DNA from: an uncultured Peptostreptococcaceae bacterium | GTDB taxonomy: Bacteria > Bacillota > Clostridia > Peptostreptococcales > Anaerovoracaceae | NCBI GenBank assembly: GCA_905236895.1 | Contig: CAJOQI010000058.1 | Coordinates: forward strand, 1 to 14,186 | Length of the DNA: 14,186 nt | Direction of reading: 5' to 3' | Shown: piece after piece, positions 6,893 to 13,561 of the stretch | Layout: every line of letters begins with the position of its first letter | Numbering within the stretch: the first letter of the stretch is position 1 | Position numbers and translations under genes: made by a program | The notes under the pieces: generated by a model | Database searches by the model: none | What the model saw: only the letters and a program-made list of their open reading frames with translations | What the model was told of the DNA's origin: nothing

Positions 6893-7531
6893 TTAATCAA
6901 ATTTCTTTTCAATCATCAGTTCTACCATGCTTCCCACTATCGCAACTCTTACATCATCCGCAATGCTTGCTACGATAGATTTTTCAAGTTCATCCCAAGC
7001 TTCTTCTGCCTGAGGGTTCTTTGCTTTTTCCGTCTCAATAATCTGCTTGTAATTCTGTAGAGACCAGCTGTAAACGGGAGCGGTCATGTCCATTCCGTCA
7101 AAATTGGTTGCTCCCATATAGGCGAACATGAATGGATCTCCACCGTATTCGCTGTTGATTTTTCCCACATCCTCCATACGATTCATGCCGTTCTGGAGAA
7201 GGTCTCTAATCTTTCCCATGAACCCTTTTGCAGCCTCGTTCTTGCCGCTTGTGGAGGCAGACATAAAGAGTTCTTTTTTCTCTGTATCCATCATGGTCTC
7301 AGCCTTGAGATGGACTACGCATGTGTCTTTTTCATCATTCTCGATCCAGTAATCGGCTCTAAAATCTCTTGCTATGGCTTCAATCATTCCCAGAGTCTCT
7401 TCTGTAATCAGTCTAAGTCTTAGCTCCTGTTGACGATCAAGACCCACGTATTCGGCAAACTTCTCAACTTGGAGGAGAGCTTCCTCGCGACCGGTTCCAT
7501 CTGATACAACTTTGATTTTATCTGTCTGCAT
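6893..7531 (-). CDS. Divergent anti-sigma-kinase-like (SpoIIAB/RsbW-like, GHKL-related) protein
   Basis: A 212-residue soluble protein just upstream of the STAS gene, in the order kinase-like then antagonist-like. Its first ~110 residues follow the RsbW/SpoIIAB layout: IKVVSDGTGREEALLQVEKF, a helix with RLRLITEETLGMIEA that matches the N-box helix (E-A-x-x-N in real kinases), and a strand CVVHLKAE. The N-box Asn that holds Mg-ATP is Met49, and I see no D-x-G-x-G box; a degenerate glycine stretch (STSGKNEAAKGFMGKI) is all that remains near the ATP lid. Residues 115-212 form an extra region not present in ordinary SpoIIAB (about 146 residues). It may bind its partner without phosphorylating it. 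The ATG at 7531 has GGAGAGG upstream and a promoter at 7575. The family link rests on motif layout and neighbour, so it is moderately sure. Confidence 0.68.
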   Translation of the reverse strand: MQTDKIKVVSDGTGREEALLQVEKFAEYVGLDRQQELRLRLITEETLGMIEAIARDFRADYWIENDEKDTCVVHLKAETMMDTEKKELFMSASTSGKNEAAKGFMGKIRDLLQNGMNRMEDVGKINSEYGGDPFMFAYMGATNFDGMDMTAPVYSWSLQNYKQIIETEKAKNPQAEEAWDELEKSIVASIADDVRVAIVGSMVELMIEKKFD

Positions 7532-7574
7532 ATTTCCTCTCCGTCTTTTCTATGAGTTTGACATACTTTTATTC

Positions 7575-7583
7575 ATTATAACA
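7575..7583 (-). promoter_or_regulatory. Extended -10 promoter of the kinase-like/STAS unit
   Basis: On the minus strand TGT followed by TATAAT, a consensus -10 (7575-7580) with a TGn extension. The 17-base spacer position is occupied by one arm of the inverted repeat at 7598-7617 and does not resemble TTGACA. The predicted transcript starts near 7568, leaving about 37 bases of leader before the ATG at 7531. Confidence 0.6.
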
Positions 7584-7597
7584 CTTTTCCCCAATGC

Positions 7598-7617
7598 CAT
7601 GCATTTTTTATTGCATG
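7598..7617 (-). promoter_or_regulatory. Inverted repeat over the -35 position, possible operator
   Basis: Six-base arms CATGCA (7598-7603) and TGCATG (7612-7617) surround an 8-base A/T-only spacer. The lower arm lies exactly where the -35 hexamer would be for the TATAAT at 7575. Twenty-base dyads of this form are typical of dimeric repressor or activator sites. A protein is not identified, and a short AT-rich dyad can occur by chance. Confidence 0.4.
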
Positions 7618-7666
7618 ATACAAGCTAACTAGTATTATCGACACTATTATATACCCAATTCTATAG

Positions 7667-7686
7667 GAGAGAATGACAATTCTCTC
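7667..7686. repeat. Short perfect hairpin after the nucleotidase pseudogene
   Basis: Arms GAGAGAAT (7667-7674) and ATTCTCTC (7679-7686) with a 4-base loop, ending four bases before the pseudogene stop at 7690. No U-tract follows on either strand, so it is at best a weak terminator or an mRNA 3'-end stabiliser. Confidence 0.5.
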
Positions 7687-7689
7687 TAA

Positions 7690-8342
7690 TTATGATCCAA
7701 GGGTTACTATTACCTCTTCCCCATCCTTATTCTTCATTACCACCTGCTCCGTATCATGGGAATGGCCGTCTATGAAAACGTCGATTCCATTAGTGTGTTC
7801 AATCACTTCAGCATATGTCCATGAGCTATCCTTGGCAGCCATGTCCACCAGTTCAAAGAATCTATCCATGCCGTAATCAAACTCGTGGTTTCCCGGAGTC
7901 CAAACCTGATAACCCACCTCATTCATTATTCTTATTACGGATTCTCCCTTAGTTAATAGTCCTATGGATTCACCCTGAATGGAATCTCCGTTATCCACCA
8001 AAATAACCGCATAGCCCTGGGATTCCAGATTATCCTTTATCTCCTTAAGGCCTGCATAACCAAAGCCCTGATCCACGCCGCAGTGAATATCGCTGGTGAA
8101 GAGACTATAGATTTCACCATTGGGTTCTACTTCGGTGTCGCCATGATCTTCTGCTTCCTCAGACGTTTCTTCGGTGGCTTCAGATTCGCCTTTTCCAGTT
8201 TCTCCGGCGGCTTCTTCTGTAGCCTCATCTGCTACGTCCTCTGCCTTTGTTTTCTCTCCTTGGCCGCCGCAGGAAGCAAGGGAAATCACACTAACAAGAA
8301 TCAACAGAAGACCAAGTATCTTTTTAAGGTTTTTGTTTTCAT
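7690..8342 (-). pseudogene. 5'-nucleotidase/UshA-type metallophosphatase lipoprotein, broken pseudogene
   Basis: Recognisable pieces: a lipoprotein signal (LLLILVSVISLASCGG, lipobox Cys), an acidic Glu/Thr/Ala-rich linker, then metallophosphatase motifs FTSDIHCG, VDNGDSIQGE, TPGNHEFDYG and VFIDGHSHDTE. Intact members hydrolyse extracellular nucleotides and have 500 or more residues with a C-terminal 5'-nucleotidase domain. Three lesions are visible. First, the ATG at 8342 with GAGGGG six bases upstream reads MKTKTLKRYLVFC and stops; one extra A in the A-run at 8321-8325 would restore MKTKTLKKILGLLL and the lipoprotein frame. Second, MAAK is followed directly by DSSWTYAEVIE, so roughly 100 or more residues are deleted, including the usual GHxG histidine. 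Third, the protein ends at VTLGS, without a C-terminal domain. It follows the Spx-like gene by 15 bases. No activity is expected. Confidence 0.82.
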
Positions 8343-8357
8343 CTTTTTCCCCTCAGA

Positions 8358-8711
8358 TTATTTCTTTTTTAGAGCCTTCCACTCTTCTTCCTTGAAACCA
8401 AGTAAAACCAGGTCGTCTTTGATTAGAAGAGGTCTCTTAACCAGCATTCCATCGGAAGCCAAAAGCTTATACATCTCCGCCTCCGTCATATTTGGAAGCT
8501 TGTCCTTAAGGCCCAGTTCCTTATACTTAAGTCCGCTGGTATTGAAAAATTTCTTAAGGGGCAGTCCGCTTTTCTTATGCCACTCCTTAAGTTCTTTTTG
8601 ATTTGGATTCTCCTTAGCTATGTCTCTATCCTCGTATTTAATCTTATTATCGTCCAACCACTTCTTAGCCTTTTGGCAGGTGGTACATCTGGGATAGCAA
8701 AGCACTAACAT
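8358..8711 (-). CDS. Spx/ArsC-family thioredoxin-fold protein
   Basis: A 117-residue protein of the Spx/MgsR/ArsC family. It opens MLVLCYPRCTTCQKAKKWLD: the CxxC at Cys9-Cys12 is the redox switch position in Spx-type regulators, whereas classical arsenate reductases have CxxS or a lone Cys with other spacing. Other family marks are the DIAKENP stretch near 29-36, the FNTSG near 56-60 and the cis-proline motif VKRPLLI with Arg93-Pro94. Family roles: thiol-stress transcription control through RNA polymerase alpha, or arsenate reduction; neither an arsenic resistance gene nor a redox regulon is seen nearby, so the role is open. Length is normal. The ATG at 8711 has GAGGG upstream. A TGATATAAA promoter lies at 8754. 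Confidence 0.87.
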   Translation of the reverse strand: MLVLCYPRCTTCQKAKKWLDDNKIKYEDRDIAKENPNQKELKEWHKKSGLPLKKFFNTSGLKYKELGLKDKLPNMTEAEMYKLLASDGMLVKRPLLIKDDLVLLGFKEEEWKALKKK

Positions 8712-8753
8712 GTCGCCCTCTCTTTCTCATTATCAAACATTTCTAATTAATAT

Positions 8754-8762
8754 TTTATATCA
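8754..8762 (-). promoter_or_regulatory. Candidate extended -10 promoter of the Spx-like gene
   Basis: On the minus strand TGA followed by TATAAA (8754-8759), 42 bases before the ATG at 8711, in an AT-rich stretch following the terminator at 8812-8836. No convincing -35 hexamer is present. Confidence 0.4.
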
Positions 8763-8811
8763 TCATTCTATTCTTTTCCATAATAAGTATTCACACAAAT
8801 GTATTCTTATG

Positions 8812-8836
8812 AAAAATCGCCGCGGTTAGGCGGCAA
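8812..8836 (-). terminator. Rho-independent terminator after the flavodoxin-rubredoxin gene
   Basis: On the minus strand, arm TTGCCGC (8830-8836), loop CTAACC, arm GCGGCGA (8817-8823) and five U (8812-8816). The stem is five G-C pairs plus a G-U and an A-U pair. It begins 29 bases after the stop at 8866. Confidence 0.85.
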
Positions 8837-8865
8837 CTTTTATCTTAAGGGGATTACCATTCTCC

Positions 8866-9495
8866 TTACATTTTCTTAAACACACTTGCGGGCTGGCCAC
8901 AGGTTGGACATTTTTCAGGAGGTTCATCTCCCGTATGAACATATCCGCAAACGGAACAAATCCATCTTGTCTGACCTGCGTTGGGATCTTCGGGAACAGG
9001 AAGTTCATTCAGGAGAGCTACAATATCATCAGCGATTTTGTTTGCATCCTCTTCACTGAATTCTCCCATATCCGTAATCTTCATTCCCGTAAGCTCGCTG
9101 AATTTTCCAAGAAGAGCCTGTTCTTCCGGAGTAAGGGTATCTACCCTAAGCTGTCCCTTCATAAAGAAAGAATTGAAACTATAGGGCTCAGCCATATTCT
9201 TAAGGCCTTCCGCAACGGATGGGAATTCCTTTTCCGAGAAAAGGCCCTCGCCTACAACGATAAGGTTCTTGTAATTCAGCTTACCCTTCATCTTCTCAAC
9301 AAAGAGCTTGGTGAGCTGGGCCGTATATGGCCCTCTAAAACCGAATACCAATACCAAATTGTCATATGTGGCTTCATCCTCTGCCTGGAAAGGGGTATCC
9401 ACGTTTACGCAAAGGGCATCCAGCTTGTCTGCGATAATCTTTGCAAGTCTTTTGGCACTTCCGTGCTGTGTTTCATAAGTAACTATATTTCTCAT
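8866..9495 (-). CDS. Flavodoxin-like protein with C-terminal rubredoxin domain
   Basis: A 209-residue fusion. Residues 1-160 are flavodoxin-like: MRNIVTYETQHGSAKRLAKI is the FMN phosphate-binding strand and loop (T-x-E-T-x-x-G-S type), followed by VLVFGFRGPYTAQLTK and NLIVVGEGLFSEKEFP in flavodoxin order. Residues 178-205 (WICSVCGYVHTGDEPPEKCP) form a rubrerythrin-type rubredoxin with CxxC at 180/183 and CxxC at 196/199 binding one iron. Such fusions carry electrons in anaerobes, often toward oxygen or peroxide detoxification; the partner is not in the window. I chose ATG 9495 over an ORF extension to 9546 because GGAGG lies just upstream and the extension runs into the U-tract of the preceding terminator. 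Alone between two terminators, it is probably a single-gene transcript, though I see no sure promoter. Confidence 0.9.
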   Translation of the reverse strand: MRNIVTYETQHGSAKRLAKIIADKLDALCVNVDTPFQAEDEATYDNLVLVFGFRGPYTAQLTKLFVEKMKGKLNYKNLIVVGEGLFSEKEFPSVAEGLKNMAEPYSFNSFFMKGQLRVDTLTPEEQALLGKFSELTGMKITDMGEFSEEDANKIADDIVALLNELPVPEDPNAGQTRWICSVCGYVHTGDEPPEKCPTCGQPASVFKKM

Positions 9496-9540
9496 GTCAT
9501 TTCCTCCAGTAAGATTCTTGTACCCCTTTGGGACATTTGC

Positions 9541-9578
9541 AAACAAAAACCCTCCAAGCCACCTTTGCTCGGGAGGGT
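9541..9578 (-). terminator. Rho-independent terminator after the phosphatase gene
   Basis: On the minus strand, arm ACCCTCC (9572-9578) pairs with GGAGGGT (9549-9555); the stem continues past one bulged base with GAGC/GCTT, closing a 7-base loop. A T-rich tail follows (9541-9549). It lies 23 bases after the stop at 9601 and ends the ABC-transporter transcript. Confidence 0.85.
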
Positions 9579-9600
9579 CTAAACAATCTCTGCTTTAGGC

Positions 9601-10389
9601 TTATTCCAAATAGAAGTCTCTTGCCCTATCAATAGCCTCCCGAGAAATACCATATTCCTTTTCAAAGAATGTATATTCATCAGGGGCAGCATCCAAGATG
9701 GCATTCATTGCTATATATCCCGTTTCCAGAAGAACCCCTTCCTTCATAATAGATAGTTTCTTTGCCGTTGGATCCTTCTCTACGATTTCCCTTCTGCTTT
9801 CCAGCTCTCTCTCCACATTTTCTTGGAGATACTCATTGCTAAGCATATAGTCTTCCATAATGGTTTCGATGCTCGCGCCCAAGAGATAGAGAATGAGCAT
9901 TGCACCTATACCTGTGCGATCCTTCCCGGAAGCGCAGTGAAAGAGAAGTGGCGCTCTTAAAGCCACCATCTCCTGAAGAAGAATTCTAAAGGCATCGTTT
10001 TCCAAGGGAAGCTCACCGTAATAGCCCTGGAATTTTCTTAGCTGATCCTCTCCTTCTCCTCCTACTCTGCCCATGCCTGCAGGAGAAAAATCAATCTCAG
10101 CTCCAGACTTATGTTCAAGCCCCGAATGCTGGAGCATAAAAACGTCCGGCAGATTTGGATCCGGTTTTTCCTTAACCTCTTTCTTGGTTCTAAGGTCAAG
10201 GACGAACTCGATATCCATTTTTTTGAACTCTTCCAACTCCTCTTCATTCATATAAAAGAGTCCGCCGCTGCGATAGAGCAAGCCTTCTTTGATGTGCCTG
10301 CCATCAGCGGCTTCGTATCCTCCCAGATCACGGAAGTTTATTGTTTTACGAAACGGAAATTCTTTCATTTTTGATTGGTTAATAATCAT
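9601..10389 (-). CDS. Tyrosine/dual-specificity protein phosphatase family (Y_phosphatase3-like)
   Basis: About 262 residues. The family signature is complete: NFRDLGGY near 18-25, a YRSGGLF strand near 39-45, FVLDLRTKKEV with the conserved aspartate-leucine-arginine, and the P-loop HCASGKDRTG with nucleophile Cys152 and Arg158. Related bacterial enzymes remove phosphate from phosphotyrosine or from phosphoinositides and other small phosphates; substrate is not readable. No signal peptide, so it is cytoplasmic. The start is uncertain: ATG 10389 (MIINQSKMKEF) or ATG 10368 (MKEFPFRKTINF); neither has a Shine-Dalgarno sequence, and a TTG at 10401 is less likely. It follows the beta-CASP gene by about 40 bases and precedes a terminator, so it is the last gene of the ABC unit. 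Family confident, start less so. Confidence 0.88.
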   Translation of the reverse strand: MIINQSKMKEFPFRKTINFRDLGGYEAADGRHIKEGLLYRSGGLFYMNEEELEEFKKMDIEFVLDLRTKKEVKEKPDPNLPDVFMLQHSGLEHKSGAEIDFSPAGMGRVGGEGEDQLRKFQGYYGELPLENDAFRILLQEMVALRAPLLFHCASGKDRTGIGAMLILYLLGASIETIMEDYMLSNEYLQENVERELESRREIVEKDPTAKKLSIMKEGVLLETGYIAMNAILDAAPDEYTFFEKEYGISREAIDRARDFYLE

Positions 10390-10428
10390 ATTTAAGCACA
10401 AACTATAACGGATTATTTAAGTCCTTCA

Positions 10429-11751
10429 TCAAAGGGTGATGATTTCTCCCTTTTCCGGAAGGATTCTCTTCCCTGCCTTGGTGGACTGAACCTGCTCCGG
10501 TCTAAAGGAATGGAGTGGAACATAAATCTTGGGATCCACCTCGTCCACCATATATCTCAGATAATAGGGCTCCGCGTGTCCCGATACTCCAAGGCGCTCG
10601 AAGGGAATGCCATAGGATTCCAGCATCATAAGCATCTTTCCGTAGGATGGATCGTAGTCTCCAAGGGGTGGACCATCAAAGTGTAGAAATGCCGAAGCCA
10701 CATCCTTAAAGGAGGCTGTCTCGTAAAGAGTAAGATGCTCAAGCTGAAGCATATACTTCTCCGGCTCCTTCAGAATATCCTCTCTTGTTACAAGGGTTCC
10801 TTCTATCTTTCTTTCTCTATTTCTAATGGTCTCGGAATAAACAAAGAATTCGTCCTCCGGATAGAAGGCATGAGCATAGTCATAGGTCATGTCGTCAAGA
10901 ACCAATTTGCGGCCGCATTCCTTCATAGCATTAGTCAGACGGTGGGTTCTCTCCACATTGCGAGGATAGAAGTCCACAAACAAAAGTCCCTCTGCAGACT
11001 TTGCTCTCTCTGCAAGCTCTATGAGAAGGTCTTCTTCAGTCCGCTTACCCTCTTCCGGAGTCCGGAGAGCCGACATATCCACATCATCATGGCTTACCAT
11101 GGTGGCTTCCATGATAAGAAGGTCCACATCCTCTTTCTTTGCTCTTTCAACAAAGGCTCTGGTGGTTTCCCCGTGGTAGCCGTGGAATCTAAAATCACCC
11201 GTATAGCAAATGGTCTTACCCTGGGATTTAATCAGATAGCCGCAGGCACCCTTAACGTCATGGTCAGTCTCCACGGGAGTAACTTCAATATCTCCCACAA
11301 CAAAGGATGTACCCGGAGCAATGCCAATGCAATTCTCGTGGGCCTTTCCCTGGACGTCATCGTTTGCCGCCATGCGTTCATATAGCTTGAGAGAATCCTC
11401 CGACATATAGACGGGAATATCCGGATGGAGGCATCCCAAACCGCCTATATGGTCGATATGTAAATGTGAAATCAATATAAAGCAGGTCTTGTCCAAGGAG
11501 GTATCTCCATAGGGCAAGACTTTCAATACATCTGCATTCAGTTTATCGTAGATTCCGTCGGTTATAGGAAGAACACCGGGAAGAGCAAGGTCAGAAGCAG
11601 CATACTCCTCTCTAAGAGGAATGGCTTTGTCCAGAAAGTCTCCCCTTGCATAGCCGAAGTCGAACATACACTTAGCTTGCTCGGTTTCTACTTCTACAAA
11701 GGTTCCTCCTATCTCCTTCAATCCATTTACAAACTTTACTGTAACTGCCAT
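10429..11751 (-). CDS. Beta-CASP metallo-beta-lactamase, RNase J-like hydrolase
   Basis: A 440-residue enzyme. Metal motifs: SHLHIDHIGG (His96, His98, Asp100, His101), ETDHD (His164), YTGDFRFHG (Asp186). The beta-CASP part continues with FVDFYPRNVERTH near 258-270, then GVSGHAEP (His392) and VPLHSFRP (His414), which correspond to the beta-CASP B and C histidines. Known family members cleave or trim RNA (RNase J, CPSF-73-like). This one is shorter than RNase J (about 555 residues) and lacks its C-terminal domain. It is probably cytoplasmic, has AAAGGA before ATG 11751, and starts five bases after the permease stop, which argues for co-transcription with the importer. That setting is odd for an RNase, so a small-molecule phosphodiester substrate should be considered. 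Fold certain, substrate not. Confidence 0.88.
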   Translation of the reverse strand: MAVTVKFVNGLKEIGGTFVEVETEQAKCMFDFGYARGDFLDKAIPLREEYAASDLALPGVLPITDGIYDKLNADVLKVLPYGDTSLDKTCFILISHLHIDHIGGLGCLHPDIPVYMSEDSLKLYERMAANDDVQGKAHENCIGIAPGTSFVVGDIEVTPVETDHDVKGACGYLIKSQGKTICYTGDFRFHGYHGETTRAFVERAKKEDVDLLIMEATMVSHDDVDMSALRTPEEGKRTEEDLLIELAERAKSAEGLLFVDFYPRNVERTHRLTNAMKECGRKLVLDDMTYDYAHAFYPEDEFFVYSETIRNRERKIEGTLVTREDILKEPEKYMLQLEHLTLYETASFKDVASAFLHFDGPPLGDYDPSYGKMLMMLESYGIPFERLGVSGHAEPYYLRYMVDEVDPKIYVPLHSFRPEQVQSTKAGKRILPEKGEIITL

Positions 11752-11756
11752 TAATA

Positions 11757-12623
11757 TTATCCTTTCAGTCCTCCGCGGGCTACACCGTTAACGATGTATT
11801 TTCTGGCGCAGAGGAAGAGAATTACCATTGGCAGAATTGATACAGTAGAAGCTGCCAACTGAAGTTTGGGGTCTGATCCCGCCTCCGACATAAATGAGAA
11901 TAGACCGAGAGGTACCGTTCTGTTCTTGTCGGAGTTGATTACCAGGGTTGGCCAGAGGAAGGAGTTCCAGCTGGCGATGGCATTCAGCATCATGATTGTA
12001 ACCAAGGATGGTTTTGCAATAGGTACCATTACCCTCCACAGATACTTCCAATTACTGGCCCCGTCTATTCGTGCGGAATAGTATAGAGAGTCCGATATAG
12101 TATCAAAGAATCCCTTTAGGATAATGGTATAGAAGATTGAACTCATAAATGGAATTATGAGTACCTGCAATGTATCTACCCAGTTAAACTTGGTTACAGT
12201 CTGATAGTTGGTGATAATGAGCATCTCAAAGGGAACCATCATAAAGGCTACCAACAGAGAGAAGATAAAGGTTCTTCCCGGGAATCTCAAACGAGAGAAT
12301 CCGAAGGCACCGAAGATGGTAACTATTCCCGTAAGTCCCGCACAGAGAACCGTAACGATGGCGGAATTTATGAAGTACAGCAAGAAGCTGGGTGCATCAA
12401 AGGTTTTTCCAAACCATGTTACACGGCTGGTTCTTGAAAAGGCTTTGGCAAAGTTTTCGAAATTCAGCCAGTTGCTTGGGAACCACTTAGGTGGGAATGA
12501 ATTGTATTCCGCCGCGGTCTTAAAGGATGAAGAGAACATCCAGTAAAATGGGAAGATCATGATAATTGCCCCGAGGATCAGGAAAAAGTAAATGAAAAAC
12601 TTTTTAATATGGTCTCTATTCAT
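11757..12623 (-). CDS. ABC transporter permease, MalG-type (CUT1 family)
   Basis: A 288-residue inner-membrane protein with six hydrophobic segments, first at about 8-30 (IKKFFIYFFLILGAIIMIFP), and the FPFYWMFSSSFKT motif usual for MalG/UgpE-type subunits. The cytoplasmic EAA loop, which docks on the ATPase, is YYSARIDGASNWKYLWRVMVPIAKPSL near 183-209. The C-terminus ends in VNGVARGGLKG, again typical of carbohydrate uptake permeases. Strong AGGAAAGGAG before ATG 12623; 17 bases after the partner permease. The substrate-binding protein is outside the window, so the sugar or sugar-phosphate is unknown. Confidence 0.93.
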   Translation of the reverse strand: MNRDHIKKFFIYFFLILGAIIMIFPFYWMFSSSFKTAAEYNSFPPKWFPSNWLNFENFAKAFSRTSRVTWFGKTFDAPSFLLYFINSAIVTVLCAGLTGIVTIFGAFGFSRLRFPGRTFIFSLLVAFMMVPFEMLIITNYQTVTKFNWVDTLQVLIIPFMSSIFYTIILKGFFDTISDSLYYSARIDGASNWKYLWRVMVPIAKPSLVTIMMLNAIASWNSFLWPTLVINSDKNRTVPLGLFSFMSEAGSDPKLQLAASTVSILPMVILFLCARKYIVNGVARGGLKG

Positions 12624-12640
12624 GTTTTTTCTCCTTTCCT

Positions 12641-13561
12641 CTAATATGTGGCCTTCTTCTGAATATATCTCTGAATCATAGTGAAGCAGAAGATAATGAA
12701 GAAGAGAACGATTGATGCGGCAGCTGCCCTACCAAGCTGTTGCTTGGAGTAGAACAGTTCTTTGATGTAATAAACCATGGTATAAAGGTTATTACCAAGA
12801 ACACCGGCCTTACCACTCCAGAATGGAATGATTTCGTTATATACCTTAAATGCGGAAATCATATTGATAAGCATTGTAAGGAAGATAGTTGGTGCAAGTA
12901 GCGGAACCGTGATTCTAAAGAATATCTTGGTCGAATTGGCTCCATCTACCCTTGCAGCCGTATAGTACATGGGATCAATATTCTGAAGTCCCGACAGCAG
13001 CAGGATTATGGTAAAGGGAAGTATATTCCAAATACCGAATATTATTATTGTGGCAATATTCCACGGGGCCTTTCCTGCCGTGGCCCCCAACCAGTCAATC
13101 TTATCGACTCCTACCAATCCAAGGAGGAAGTTTATAACACCGAACTCTTTGTTAAAGAGATAGCGCCATGAAAGACCTACAGCAATGGAACTGGTTACCA
13201 TGGGCAAGAAGTATGCCGTCTGGAAGATGGCGATTCCTTTGATCTTCTGGTTAAGAAGATTCGCTATAAGGATGGCCAGAACCGTTGCGATTGGCACCAC
13301 CGTAAATACATAGATAAACGTATTTCCAACAGCGCTGCGGAATGCCGAATTGCTTAAAACATATTCAAAGTTTCCCAGACCAACGCCCTTATAGTTTCCG
13401 GAAAGACGATAGCCCTCCTTAAATGCCATAATGACTACGTTCACGATTGGGTATACGGTAAAAACCATAAGACCCAGTCCGAAGGGAATCAGATATAGCA
13501 AAGGCTCCAGAGGTCGGTTGAATATATACCTGGCTTCTTTTTCGCTATGCTTTTTCTTCAT
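12641..13561 (-). CDS. ABC transporter permease, MalF/UgpA-type (CUT1 family)
   Basis: A 306-residue membrane subunit. A lysine-rich cytoplasmic start ([14 protein letters not shown]) is followed by [20 protein letters not shown], the typical first helix of MalF/UgpA-type subunits without the extra MalF loops. The EAA loop is [27 protein letters not shown] near 200-226. It pairs with the MalG-type permease just downstream and takes energy from the ATPase just upstream. Its ATG at 13561 overlaps the ATPase stop by four bases (ATGA), showing translational coupling. Known role of the class: import of oligosaccharides, polyols or glycerol-3-phosphate with a lipoprotein binding protein not present here. 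Confidence 0.93.
   Translation of the reverse strand: MKKKHSEKEARYIFNRPLEPLLYLIPFGLGLMVFTVYPIVNVVIMAFKEGYRLSGNYKGVGLGNFEYVLSNSAFRSAVGNTFIYVFTVVPIATVLAILIANLLNQKIKGIAIFQTAYFLPMVTSSIAVGLSWRYLFNKEFGVINFLLGLVGVDKIDWLGATAGKAPWNIATIIIFGIWNILPFTIILLLSGLQNIDPMYYTAARVDGANSTKIFFRITVPLLAPTIFLTMLINMISAFKVYNEIIPFWSGKAGVLGNNLYTMVYYIKELFYSKQQLGRAAAASIVLFFIIFCFTMIQRYIQKKATY

Noticed and set aside
7667..7686. Hairpin considered as a terminator
   Set aside because: The stem is only 8 A/T-containing pairs and no T-run follows on either strand.
8083..8601. 172-codon plus-strand frame rich in Phe/Ser
   Set aside because: Mirror of the acidic Glu/Thr/Ala linker of the lipoprotein pseudogene and of the Spx-like gene; no ribosome site or motif.
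8358..8711. Arsenate reductase arsC
   Set aside because: No ars genes nearby and a CxxC active site as in Spx-type proteins; kept as a family-level call only.
8866..9546. Longer start for the flavodoxin-rubredoxin protein
   Set aside because: The extra 17 codons start in the U-tract of the upstream terminator and do not look like flavodoxin; ATG 9495 has GGAGG.
8935..9582. 215-codon open frame on the plus strand
   Set aside because: Antisense to the flavodoxin-rubredoxin gene and running through the terminator at 9541-9578; no recognisable domain.
10735..11385. 216-codon open frame on the plus strand
   Set aside because: Lies antisense within the beta-CASP gene, with no family motif and no ribosome site; the minus frame has all catalytic motifs.
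10429..11751. Assignment as RNase J (rnjA)
   Set aside because: Beta-CASP motifs fit, but the protein is over 100 residues shorter, lacks the C-terminal domain and sits in a transporter unit.
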